Shown here: positions 1 through 8,348 of the stretch, piece by piece | Layout: every line of letters starts with the position of its first letter | How positions within the stretch are numbered: position 1 is the stretch's first letter | Assembly: GCF_050971785.1 (NCBI RefSeq) | Contig: NZ_JBPCCU010000002.1 | Coordinates: 930,001 to 994,000, forward strand | Length of the DNA: 64,000 bases | From: Actinomadura_E scrupuli | Lineage (GTDB): Bacteria > Actinomycetota > Actinomycetes > Streptosporangiales > Streptosporangiaceae | Direction of reading: 5' to 3' | The notes under the pieces: generated by a model | Database searches by the model: none | Told to the model about the DNA's origin: nothing | The model's input: only the letters and a program-made list of their open reading frames with translations | Position numbers and translations under genes: made by a program

Positions 1-2
1 TC

Positions 3-935
3 GTGCCGCCCACCCCGCCGCCTCCGCCGGCCGCGACCATCACGCCCCCGGACCTCGAGCAGGAGGGCACGGTCGGGGGGCTGCGCCGGCTCATCCAGGC
101 CGTCGGCGGCGGGCACAACGAACTGGACGCCGAGTACCAGGAGCGGCTGCAGCGGCCGTTCCAGGGCACCCGGCACATCGTCGTGCTCGGCTGCACGGGC
201 GGGGCGGGCCAGACCGTCACGGCGCTCATGCTGGGCCACACCTTCGCCCAGTACTGCGGTGAGCCGATCGTGGCGATCGACGTCAATCCCGGAGCGGGCG
301 CGCTGGCGCGCCGTACCCGCAGTGAGACGCCGGAGACGCTGACCGGCCTCATCGCCCGCGCCGACCAGGTGCACAGCCTGACCGCCATGCGCCGCTACAC
401 CTCGCAGGCCAAGTCCGGGCTGGACGTGATCGCCGCGGGCAAGAACCCGCTGCAGGCGCTGGACGATCGCGACTACGCCCTGGCGATCCGTACCCTCGAC
501 CGGTTCTACTCGGTCACCATGCTCGACGCGGCGGCGGCCGTGGTGGCACGGGTGCTGCCGCACGCCGACCAGATCGTGCTCGTCGCCCCGGCCAGCGCGG
601 ACGCGCCGCGTGCGGTCGGGATGACGTTCGAGTGGCTCGACGGCCACGGCTACGACGGGCTGCGCTCCCGCGCGGTCACGGTGATCAACGGGGTCAGCCG
701 GCGCAGTATGGACGACGTCGAGCAGGCCGAAGCAGTGGCTCGTGGGCAGTGCCGCGCCCTGGTGCGCATCCCATGGGACGATCACCTCAGCTTGGATCGA
801 TCCCCCCGCAACGAGCTCAAGGCGCTTCGTGCGCCGACCCGGCGCGCGTACCTGGCGCTGGCAGGAGTGGTCGCGGGCGGGTTCACCACACTGCCGGAGC
901 GTTACCAGGAGCACGAGCAGGAGGTCGGCCGATGA
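3..935 (+). CDS. ParA/MinD-like protein with degenerate P-loop (possibly 5'-truncated)
   Basis: The protein has the fold signature of the ParA/MinD (SIMIBI) family: a proline-rich N-terminus, then a P-loop-like segment GCTGGAGQT at about residues 63-71, followed by a VAIDVNPG switch-like strand and a VLVAP strand. Active members carry KGGxGK[ST]; here the signature lysine is Thr and the P-loop lysine is Gln, so ATP hydrolysis is doubtful. The GTG at base 3 is the first possible start in the window, and the proline-rich beginning suggests the real gene may start further left. The stop overlaps the next ATG by 4 bp. It heads a secretion-like gene set, so a localisation or scaffold role for that machinery is an inference. 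Confidence 0.75.
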   Translation: MPPTPPPPPAATITPPDLEQEGTVGGLRRLIQAVGGGHNELDAEYQERLQRPFQGTRHIVVLGCTGGAGQTVTALMLGHTFAQYCGEPIVAIDVNPGAGALARRTRSETPETLTGLIARADQVHSLTAMRRYTSQAKSGLDVIAAGKNPLQALDDRDYALAIRTLDRFYSVTMLDAAAAVVARVLPHADQIVLVAPASADAPRAVGMTFEWLDGHGYDGLRSRAVTVINGVSRRSMDDVEQAEAVARGQCRALVRIPWDDHLSLDRSPRNELKALRAPTRRAYLALAGVVAGGFTTLPERYQEHEQEVGR

Positions 936-1036
936 GTCTGGAACGGGCGGGCGGTGCCCGGACCAAGGAACGTTCGACGAGGGACCAGGACTCCTGCGGA
1001 CGGCGGCGCGGAGCCGAGCTGAGCGAGGCGAAGTGA
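932..1036 (+). CDS. possible 34-residue translational-coupling ORF
   Basis: A short frame starts with ATG inside the ATGA stop overlap of the upstream gene and ends with TGA inside a GTGA overlap with the downstream ATPase. The predicted peptide is basic and hydrophilic with no recognisable domain. Perfect 4-bp overlaps at both ends suggest ribosomes could be handed from the upstream gene to the VirB4-like gene through this frame. It may be only a coupling device and not a functional peptide. The alternative is a non-coding spacer with chance overlaps. Confidence 0.3.
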   Translation: MSLERAGGARTKERSTRDQDSCGRRRGAELSEAK

Positions 1037-3519
1037 GCAGAGCGTCCAAGGCGAGCCGGCTCGCGGTGCGGTACTTCGACGACCGGATCCTGCTCACCGA
1101 CCAGGCGGCCTGGGCCTACTTCCGGCTGCCGACGGTGTCGTACGAGTTCACCACCGGTGAGGAGCGCGAGGCGCTCGCCACCAACATCACCATCGCCCTC
1201 GCCGGTATCCGCATGCAGGACGCCGAGATCCACCTGCGGATCGCGCACCGGACCTATCCGGCGGCGGAGTGGGCGCTCAGCCTGGACCGCAGCTCGGACG
1301 GCGGCACCGGCTGGCGGGAGTACCTCGAGGAGATGTACGCCCACGTCTGGGCGAAGGACTTCTGGGCCAAGGAGGTCTACCTCGGCGTACGGCTCGGTAA
1401 GCGCGGGATGGGCGCCCAGCTGCCCGGCGGGTCGCTGAGCCAGCTCCTCGGCTTCTACCGGCGCAGCGAACAGGCCCTCGGGCTGGACGACGACGCCATC
1501 GACAAGAAGGAGATCGGCCGGTGGACGGAGGCGGCCGAGCGGGTCGGCCGGTCGCTGGGCGGCAGCGCGCTGTACGCCCGGCACGCCTCCTCCGACCAGA
1601 TCGCCTGGCTGTTCCAGCACGCCGTGACGGGATCGCTGGCCGATCCGCCGCCCTCGGCGGTGCCGCGCCGTACCTGGGGGGCCGGGGAGATCGCGGCCCT
1701 GATCGAGGGGGCCATCCACAACGGCCGCTCCAAGCTGCGGATGGAGCAGCCCGGCGGGGCGTCGCACGTCGCCTACCTGTCGTTCGCGCGGTTCCCCGAC
1801 CTGATGCCCTTCCCGGACGGTGAGCCGTGGCTGCACTACGCCGACGCGCTGCCGTTCCCGGTGGAGATCAGCTCCCGGATGAAGCTGGTGCCGGCCGCGA
1901 CGGCGTCCCGGGACGTCTCCCGCCGGCTGGCCCACGCCCGGGACATGGACCAGCACATCCGCGAGGCCGGGGCGGAGGCGCCGATCGCGCTGGCCGAGCA
2001 GATCGACGCCGCCCGGATGCTGGAGCACGGCATCACCAAGGAGCGGCTGCCGTTCGTGTACGGCTGGAACCGGCTGATCGTCTCCGCGCACACCGAGGAG
2101 CTGCTGCTGCAGCGGGTGGACGCGGTGGTCGAGCACTACCGCGACATCGGCATCGACGTGGTCAACTCCACCGGCGACCAGTTCTCGCTGTTCTGCGAGT
2201 CCCTGCCGGGAGACCGGCTGCGGCTCAACGCCTACGCGCAGCGGCAGCCTTTGCGCACGATCGCCGGCGGCATGCCGATCGCCACGGTCGGGCTCGGCGA
2301 CCGGGTGGACGAGTCCGGCGGCGGCTGGATCGGGCCGTACATCGGCGAGACCCTCGGCCGGGCCCGCTCGATCGTGCACTTCGACCCGCTGGTCGCCGCG
2401 GCCCGGAACCGGCCGACCGCGGTGGCGATCACCGGTGAACCGGGCGGCGGCAAGACGACGCTGGCACTGCTGCTGCTCTACCAGATGGCCCTGCGCGGGG
2501 TGACGATCGCGGCGATCGACCCCAAGGGCGACGCCGAGTCGCTGGTCCAGCTGCTGCAGGCACGCGGACGCCGGGCCAGGATCCTGCCGCTGGGCTCGGC
2601 CGCGCCCGGCCTGCTGGACCCCTTCTCCTTCGGCGACGATCTGGCGGCCAAGAAGACGATGGCCACCGAGACGCTCCGGCTGCTGCTCCCGCGGATGTCG
2701 GAGGAGCGCGAGTCCGCGATGATCCAGGCGGTCGGCCACGTCGCCAACGCCCCCGAGCCATGCCTGGGCAAGGTCGTGGACCACCTGGAGGCCGCCGCCG
2801 ACCCCGCGTCGAAGAACCTGGGCGCCGTGCTGCGGTCGATGTCGGAGATGCGGCTGGCCAGGCTCTGCTTCGACCCGTCCGGCGGCGACCGGATCGACAC
2901 CGCCGGCTGGACCACGGTGTTCACCCTCGGCGGCCTCAGCCTGCCGGACTCGGCGATCTCGCGGGAGGACTACTCCTACGAGCAGCGCCTCTCGGTGGCC
3001 CTGATGTACCTGGTCTCGCAGTTCGCCCGGCGGCTGATGCACGGGCTGGACCGGCGGGCTCCCAAGGCCATCTTCCTCGACGAGGCGTGGGCCATCACAT
3101 CGACACCTGAAGGTGCCAAATTGGTGCCAGAAGTATCGAGAATGGGGCGTTCTCGCAACACTGCGTTGATCTTGGTGTCGCAGAACGCCGGAGACCTGTT
3201 GAATGAGCAGGTCACGAACTGCCTGTCGTCGGTCTTCTCGTTCCGTTCCTCGGAGCGCATCGAGGTCGAGCACGTCATGGCGTTGCTGGGGGTCGAGTCG
3301 TCGGAGGAGCACATGGCGGTCCTGCGCAACCTCGGCAACGGAGAGTGCATCTTCCGTGACCTGGACGGCAGGGCGGGACGGGTCGGCGTCGACCTGGTCT
3401 CGGAGGAACTCCTGCGCTGGCTGGACACCAATCCCACCCGGGCCAGGCCCGGGCCTCTGGCGCAGAATCAGGGAGAACTGTCACAATCGGGGGCTGAGAG
3501 CGAGGAGGTCGCTCGATGA
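1033..3519 (+). CDS. VirB4/TraC-type secretion ATPase
   Basis: About 828 residues. The N-terminal half resembles the VirB4/TraC N-domain and the C-terminal half is a RecA-like motor. Walker A (GEPGGGKTT) lies near residue 469 and Walker B (AIFLDEAWAI) near 680, followed by a SQN sensor-like segment. VirB4 proteins energise type IV secretion and conjugation at the inner membrane. I chose the GTG at 1033, which overlaps a short upstream frame as GTGA and leads straight into the conserved-looking SRLAVRYFDD region; the open frame continues further upstream but there overlaps the ParA-like gene. The stop overlaps the next ATG by 4 bp, consistent with one operon of secretion components. Confidence 0.85.
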   Translation: MSRASKASRLAVRYFDDRILLTDQAAWAYFRLPTVSYEFTTGEEREALATNITIALAGIRMQDAEIHLRIAHRTYPAAEWALSLDRSSDGGTGWREYLEEMYAHVWAKDFWAKEVYLGVRLGKRGMGAQLPGGSLSQLLGFYRRSEQALGLDDDAIDKKEIGRWTEAAERVGRSLGGSALYARHASSDQIAWLFQHAVTGSLADPPPSAVPRRTWGAGEIAALIEGAIHNGRSKLRMEQPGGASHVAYLSFARFPDLMPFPDGEPWLHYADALPFPVEISSRMKLVPAATASRDVSRRLAHARDMDQHIREAGAEAPIALAEQIDAARMLEHGITKERLPFVYGWNRLIVSAHTEELLLQRVDAVVEHYRDIGIDVVNSTGDQFSLFCESLPGDRLRLNAYAQRQPLRTIAGGMPIATVGLGDRVDESGGGWIGPYIGETLGRARSIVHFDPLVAAARNRPTAVAITGEPGGGKTTLALLLLYQMALRGVTIAAIDPKGDAESLVQLLQARGRRARILPLGSAAPGLLDPFSFGDDLAAKKTMATETLRLLLPRMSEERESAMIQAVGHVANAPEPCLGKVVDHLEAAADPASKNLGAVLRSMSEMRLARLCFDPSGGDRIDTAGWTTVFTLGGLSLPDSAISREDYSYEQRLSVALMYLVSQFARRLMHGLDRRAPKAIFLDEAWAITSTPEGAKLVPEVSRMGRSRNTALILVSQNAGDLLNEQVTNCLSSVFSFRSSERIEVEHVMALLGVESSEEHMAVLRNLGNGECIFRDLDGRAGRVGVDLVSEELLRWLDTNPTRARPGPLAQNQGELSQSGAESEEVAR

Positions 3520-5936
3520 GGCTCCCTGGACTTCCTGGTCGACCTTCGGGCTTCCCAGGTTCTCCGGGCTTGCAGCGTGACCCCGCCCAGGGTGTCCGCT
3601 TCGAGCCGTCCCGGCCCGCTCGGCGCCGCCGGCTGCGAGGCAGCAAGCGGTCACTGGTCATGGTGCTGGTGATGGGCCTGTTCCTGCTGAGCCCCGTCTC
3701 CCCGGCCGGTGCCATTCCGCTCCCGAGCGCCAACGATGCATGCCGCCCTGCCGACAGCCCGGCCCCGGAGGCGTACGGCTCCGGCACCGACGGCATGATC
3801 AAGCCCCCGGACTACCCCAGCGACAAGCTGAAGACCACCCGGCCCCAGCAGCTCACCTACTACGACCGCTACGGCACCGCGGGCCAGAACTGGTACGCGG
3901 TCGACATGGGCTGCTCGGACGCCATGGCGCTCATGGGCAACTCGGTGGCCAACACGGTGTTCACCCTGGTCCGGGCGATCGACCGGACCACGATCACCGT
4001 CTACCAGTCGGCGGCGTCGGAGTCGCTGCTGGGCTGGCTGAAGAAGACCGTCGACGACGTCATCACCGGGATCGGCAAGACGTTCAACGCCAAGTACTGG
4101 TCGTGGGTCGTCATCCTCGGCGCGATCTGGATGGCCTGGTGGGGCCTGATCCGCAAACGGGCCAGCAAGGCGACCGAGGGCGCGGTCTGGATGGTCGCCG
4201 CGATGGTCGCGCTGATCTGGCTGATCGCCAGACCGGCCGACTTCACCACCCTCGGCACCAAGGTCTCGGAGGCGACCAGCGCCGCGTTCAACGCCGCGCT
4301 GCCGCAGAGCGACACCAAGGGCACGACCTGCATCCCCGCTCCGAACGGCCAGAGTCCGCAGAGCGCCCCCCAGCTCGACGCCACCACCCGTAACGCCAAC
4401 GGGCTCTGGGTCGCCCTGGTCTGCAAGCCCTGGCTGATGGGGGAGTTCGGCACCAACGACCCCAACAGCAAGATCGTCAAGGACAACGCGGACAAGCTGC
4501 TGGGCTCCCAGGCCATCGACCTGTCGGAGTCGTACGGCGGCCAGAAGGTCGACCTCGGCAAGAAGAGCGACGACTACAAGAGCGTCACCAAGGACGTCAA
4601 GGACAACTACCCCGGTGCCTACCCGGTCTTCCAGGGCAAACAGTGGACCAGCAGGCTGGCGGTCGCGTTCGGCGGCCTGTTCGCCGCGCTGGTCGCGGGC
4701 TTGCTGATCATGGTGATCTCGCTGGCCCTGATCGTGGTGAAGATCGCCTTTCTGCTGCTGCTCGTGGCCGGGCCGATCTTCCTGGGCATCGGCATCCATC
4801 CGGGCGTCGGCCGGGTCATCGCCATCCGCTGGATGGAACTGCTGCTGTCGATGTTGCTCAAGCAGGCCGCGCTGATAGGTGTGCTGGCGTTGCTGCTGTG
4901 GGCGTACGGACTGATCCTCGCCGAGGGCCTGCCCTGGGGCCTGCAGATCATCCTCATCTCGCTCGTCACGTTCGCGGCGTTCGTCTACCGCAAGCCGTTC
5001 CAGCACCTGTTCGCCGCGGTGGGCTACTCCGCGGTCGGCTCGCGGGCCAAGAGCGACGAGCATCTGCAGAAGTCGATCACTGAGGTACGGAAGAACACCG
5101 CGGCGGTGGCGACCGCCGGGGCCGCCGGGGCCTCCGGCTACCGCATCGCCCGCTGGGCCAAGCGCGACGCCGAGTCCGAGACGGCCGCCGCGGGCGGCAC
5201 GGGCGGTGCCGGCGGGGTCTCGAGCGGTGTGGCCGGGAGCGACCCCACCGGTGCGATGCTCGGCAAGAACCGTGCCGCCGCGGCGGGTGAGACCGCCTCC
5301 GGCGGCTCCCGGTCCCGGGCCGGTGCCCCGCCGCTCAACCTGCCCGCGAAGGCGGGGGGCGCGCCGGCGACACCGTCCGGTGGAAGGGTCTCCGGCAAGC
5401 CGCTGACGTCCTCCCGCGGGCCGGGCGGCGCCGCTCCGGGGGGCGGTTCGGGTTCGGGGTCCGGTGGCGGCTCACGCGGCGGTGTGAGCCGGCCTCCCTC
5501 GTGGGCCGGTGGCGGTGGCGAGCGCATCACCTCGGGTGGTGGCTCCTCCTCAGGTGGCTCGTCGGGCGGCGCCGGCTCCGGTGGTTCGTCGTCGGGCGGT
5601 TCGGGTTCCGGCTCGGGCGGCCGTGGCTGGTTCGGCGGCGGTGGCGGTGGTCCCTCGAACGACGGGGGCGCGTCCTCGACGGGCCGGGGCCGGTCCGGCG
5701 GAGGTTCCGGTGCCTCCGGAGGCTCCCGCAAGCCTCCGGCCAAGGGTGCGCCCGCCGACCGTTCCGCCGGGGTGCCCAGGCCGCGGCCCGCCGGTTCGTC
5801 CCGTCCCCCGTCCGCCTCCGCACCCGGCGAGAACGCCGGCGCCAGGCAGGGCCCGCCTCCGCTGTGGGGCAAGACCGGGCAGGAGGAGAGCCCGTCGATC
5901 CCGTTCTGGTTGCGGCCGGTGGAACGGGATGACTGA
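3516..5936 (+). CDS. VirB6/TrbL-like polytopic membrane protein with Gly/Ser-rich tail
   Basis: 806 residues. A basic N-terminus is followed by a hydrophobic signal segment ending in AGA near residue 68. An extracellular segment comes next, then hydrophobic helices at about 195-240 and several more between 385 and 495. The last 270 or so residues are almost entirely Gly, Ser, Pro and Ala with basic residues and look disordered and cytoplasmic. This layout (signal, central helix bundle, polar tail) matches VirB6/TrbL-type channel subunits. It overlaps both the VirB4-like gene upstream (ATGA) and the VirB8-like gene downstream. Assignment rests on topology and gene order and not on sequence motifs, because VirB6 proteins share little sequence. 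Confidence 0.75.
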   Translation: MRLPGLPGRPSGFPGSPGLQRDPAQGVRFEPSRPARRRRLRGSKRSLVMVLVMGLFLLSPVSPAGAIPLPSANDACRPADSPAPEAYGSGTDGMIKPPDYPSDKLKTTRPQQLTYYDRYGTAGQNWYAVDMGCSDAMALMGNSVANTVFTLVRAIDRTTITVYQSAASESLLGWLKKTVDDVITGIGKTFNAKYWSWVVILGAIWMAWWGLIRKRASKATEGAVWMVAAMVALIWLIARPADFTTLGTKVSEATSAAFNAALPQSDTKGTTCIPAPNGQSPQSAPQLDATTRNANGLWVALVCKPWLMGEFGTNDPNSKIVKDNADKLLGSQAIDLSESYGGQKVDLGKKSDDYKSVTKDVKDNYPGAYPVFQGKQWTSRLAVAFGGLFAALVAGLLIMVISLALIVVKIAFLLLLVAGPIFLGIGIHPGVGRVIAIRWMELLLSMLLKQAALIGVLALLLWAYGLILAEGLPWGLQIILISLVTFAAFVYRKPFQHLFAAVGYSAVGSRAKSDEHLQKSITEVRKNTAAVATAGAAGASGYRIARWAKRDAESETAAAGGTGGAGGVSSGVAGSDPTGAMLGKNRAAAAGETASGGSRSRAGAPPLNLPAKAGGAPATPSGGRVSGKPLTSSRGPGGAAPGGGSGSGSGGGSRGGVSRPPSWAGGGGERITSGGGSSSGGSSGGAGSGGSSSGGSGSGSGGRGWFGGGGGGPSNDGGASSTGRGRSGGGSGASGGSRKPPAKGAPADRSAGVPRPRPAGSSRPPSASAPGENAGARQGPPPLWGKTGQEESPSIPFWLRPVERDD

Positions 5937-6567
5937 GCTGACGGATCGGCAGCGCAAGTTCGCCTTCGCCGGCATCGTCGTCGTCCTCGCCGTGGTGGGC
6001 GTCTACCTGACCCTGCCCTCGACCGAGGGCACCGGCGACCAGAAGGCGGCTCCGTCGCCCGCCGTCACCGCGCCGGCCGGCCCGATCACCTCGCCGCCCG
6101 GCATCAGTGCCTCGATCTCACCGCAGAACTTCGACATCTACCGGCTGCTGCCGTTCTCGCAGAACGACTTCGCCGCCGCCGCCGACATCGCCCAGCGCTT
6201 CACGACCATGTACGGCACGTACCGCTTCGACGAGGACCCCAAGGCCTATGTCGCGCGGCTGCAGGGCCTGGTCACCGACGACCTGCGGACCCAGTTGGAG
6301 AAGGCGTCGGCCACTCCGGCGCTGATCGACCAGCGCAGGCAGGACCAGATCGTCGCGCAGGGCAGCGCCTCCATCGACAGCATCCGCACCTTCGAGCCGA
6401 ACTCCATCATCTTCCTGGTGACCGGCAGGCAGCAGGTCACCAAGGGCGGTGGCGCGGCGACCACCGACAGTGTGCAGTACGCGGTCACGGTCTCGAAGAA
6501 CGCCGCCTCCTGGCAGGTCTTCGCGATGGAGCCCGCGGACGCGGGACAGGCCGGTGACACGGGATGA
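5929..6567 (+). CDS. VirB8/TcpC-like single-pass membrane protein
   Basis: 212 residues: a short cytoplasmic tail, one transmembrane helix at about 9-28, a Pro/Ala/Ser linker to about 70, and a soluble extracellular domain with alternating helices and strands that fits the NTF2-like fold of VirB8/TcpC proteins. ATG 5929 was chosen because it overlaps the upstream stop by 8 bp and puts the helix at the N-terminus; the open frame to the left is only a shadow of the Gly-rich tail. The stop overlaps the next gene as ATGA. A periplasm-side assembly role in the secretion channel is inferred from topology and position. Confidence 0.7.
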   Translation: MTELTDRQRKFAFAGIVVVLAVVGVYLTLPSTEGTGDQKAAPSPAVTAPAGPITSPPGISASISPQNFDIYRLLPFSQNDFAAAADIAQRFTTMYGTYRFDEDPKAYVARLQGLVTDDLRTQLEKASATPALIDQRRQDQIVAQGSASIDSIRTFEPNSIIFLVTGRQQVTKGGGAATTDSVQYAVTVSKNAASWQVFAMEPADAGQAGDTG

Positions 6568-7610
6568 ACAACCGCCGCGTTCTCGCCGCCGGGGGGCTGG
6601 GCTGCGGCTCCGTGCTGTTCCTCTCCCTCCTCGTGGTGCCGATCTTCTTCGGTGCCAGCCAGTTCCTGTTCGGCGGCGGTGGCGGCGGGCTCGGCGGTTG
6701 CACGGACACCTCCCAGGCCGGTGCCCAGCCCGCGGTGGCCAACGACGCCAAGGCGATCCCGGCCGACTACCTGGCGCTCTACCAGAAGGCCGGCAAGGAC
6801 TACGGCATCCCGTGGAACGTGCTGGCGGGGATCGGTCACATGGAGACCGATCACGGACGGTCGACGCAGCCCGGCACTCTCAGCGGGGAGAACTACGCCG
6901 GTGCGGGCGGTCCCATGCAGTTCCTCAAGCCGACCTGGGACGCCTTCGCCGTCGACGGCGACAAGAACGGCAAGAAGGACCGATACGACCCGAAGGACGC
7001 GATCCCGACCGCCGCGGCGTACCTCAAGCACAACGGCGCACCGACCCGGATGCGTACCGCCATCTTCATGTACAACCACGCCTGGGAGTACGTGAACGGT
7101 GTGCTCGCCTGGGCGAAGCGGTACGGCGGCGGGGACTTCACCGTCGTGCAGGCGGACGGTGCGGTCTGCTCCGACAACTCGGCGCTGGGGCCGGTCGCCA
7201 ACGCGATCGTCGCCAAGGCCGTCGAGTTCGCGATGGCCCAGCGGGGCAAGCCCTACATCTTCGGTGCCGCCGGTCCCGACGCCTTCGACTGCTCCAGCCT
7301 GGTGCAGGCCGCCTACCGGGCGGCCGGCATCAACATCCCGCGCACGACCTTCGAGCAGTGGCCCTTCGGCGTCAAGATCCCGAACGGCAAGGAACAGCCG
7401 GGCGACCTGGTGTTTTTCAACTCCGGTCCGTTCACCGGGCCCGGCCATCCCGGTCACGTCGGCATGGTCATCGGCAACGGCAAGATGGTCGTGGCCCGCT
7501 GCACGCTGTGCAGACCTGCCATCGGCGTTTTCCCCTACCGGCGCCCTGACCTGGTCGGCTTCACCCGGCCACTGGCCCGCCCCGACCTGAGCAAGTTCGC
7601 GCAGGGCTAG
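6564..7610 (+). CDS. bifunctional wall hydrolase: lytic transglycosylase-like plus NlpC/P60
   Basis: 348 residues. An N-terminal membrane anchor spans about 8-35. A lysozyme/SLT-like domain follows at about 60-195 (IPWNVLAGIGHMETDHG, with a likely catalytic Glu, then GGPMQF and a YNHAW motif). The C-terminal NlpC/P60 domain at about 215-335 carries Cys243 in FDCSS and His in HPGHVGMV. VirB1-type hydrolases open peptidoglycan for secretion channels, and the two-domain form is known from Gram-positive conjugation systems. It is the last gene of the overlapping set. Extracellular action at the wall is expected. Confidence 0.88.
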   Translation: MNNRRVLAAGGLGCGSVLFLSLLVVPIFFGASQFLFGGGGGGLGGCTDTSQAGAQPAVANDAKAIPADYLALYQKAGKDYGIPWNVLAGIGHMETDHGRSTQPGTLSGENYAGAGGPMQFLKPTWDAFAVDGDKNGKKDRYDPKDAIPTAAAYLKHNGAPTRMRTAIFMYNHAWEYVNGVLAWAKRYGGGDFTVVQADGAVCSDNSALGPVANAIVAKAVEFAMAQRGKPYIFGAAGPDAFDCSSLVQAAYRAAGINIPRTTFEQWPFGVKIPNGKEQPGDLVFFNSGPFTGPGHPGHVGMVIGNGKMVVARCTLCRPAIGVFPYRRPDLVGFTRPLARPDLSKFAQG

Positions 7611-7649
7611 CGACTGCGCATTCCAGGTTCGCCGGAGATGAGATCACCA

Positions 7650-7678
7650 ACAATTCCTGGCACTCCTCTCACAATTCC
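7650..7678. repeat. direct repeat ACAATTCC, 21 bp apart
   Basis: Two copies of ACAATTCC begin at 7650 and 7671, two helical turns apart, in the 183-bp gap between the wall hydrolase and the Nudix gene. A possible operator for the Nudix gene; no protein can be assigned. Chance occurrence is possible. Confidence 0.25.
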
Positions 7679-7793
7679 AGAGAAGCGCAAAGCGGACAAA
7701 GTGGGGCACCGGTCTGGTCGGGCGTGAGTGTGGTGTACCGGGATGGGACACTTTGGTTCTGACTTTTCGGCGTTCGGATGAGAGGAGGCGGTT

Positions 7794-8219
7794 GTGGCGG
7801 GGGTCGTCGTGGGGGCCGCGATCATCGCGGACGGCAGGTTGCTGGCCGCCCAGCGGGCCGAGCCGGCCGCGCTGGCCGGTGGCTGGGAGTTCCCGGGGGG
7901 CAAGGTCGATCCGGGGGAGACGGACGAGGAGGCCCTGGTCCGCGAGTGCCACGAGGAACTGGGCGTCACCGTCAAGCTGAACACCCGCATCGGCGGTGAC
8001 TGGCCATTGGTCATCGGCAGTGTTCTGCGCATCTGGACCGCCGAGGTCGTGGAGGGCGCTCCGCAGGCCCTGGAGCACACCGAACTGCGCTGGCTGGGCC
8101 TGGCGGACCTGTACGAGGTCGACTGGCTTCCCGGTGATCTTCCCGTTGTCGGAGCCGTACGGGAGCATCTGTTAGAGCAGCGAGCGAGCGCAGAAAAGGG
8201 AAGAAATAGGACTTCGTAA
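7794..8219 (+). CDS. Nudix hydrolase (MutT-like)
   Basis: 141 residues with one Nudix domain. The Nudix box GX5EX7REUXEEXGU is complete from about residue 39 (GGKVDPGETDEEALVREC followed by HEELGV), so metal-dependent pyrophosphohydrolase activity is expected, probably on 8-oxo-dGTP or another modified nucleotide. The size and the GWEFPGGK lead match MutT/CTP-pyrophosphohydrolase relatives. GTG 7794 is preceded by GAGGAGG at suitable spacing, which fixes the start. It stands alone between the secretion set and typA. The exact substrate cannot be read from sequence. Confidence 0.88.
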   Translation: MAGVVVGAAIIADGRLLAAQRAEPAALAGGWEFPGGKVDPGETDEEALVRECHEELGVTVKLNTRIGGDWPLVIGSVLRIWTAEVVEGAPQALEHTELRWLGLADLYEVDWLPGDLPVVGAVREHLLEQRASAEKGRNRTS

Positions 8220-8348
8220 CCGGGTGTTGTGCCTTCATAAGCCGCATGGTCGACCGCCTGCGGTGATCCCGGTTGCGCCGGACGCGTAGACTGGGCTCTG
8301 CCGTCATCTCTGCGGCGACTCCTGAACCCTGACCCAAGGCGAGCTTGC

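Noticed and set aside
883..3312. Long minus-strand frame opposite the VirB4-like gene
   Set aside because: Its translation is rich in Arg, Gly, Pro and His without domains, as expected of antisense shadows in high-GC DNA; the plus strand has clear Walker motifs.
5440..5720. Apparent short DNA repeats suggestive of a repeat array
   Set aside because: They come from Gly/Ser codon bias in the disordered tail of the VirB6-like protein, not from regular repeats with spacers.
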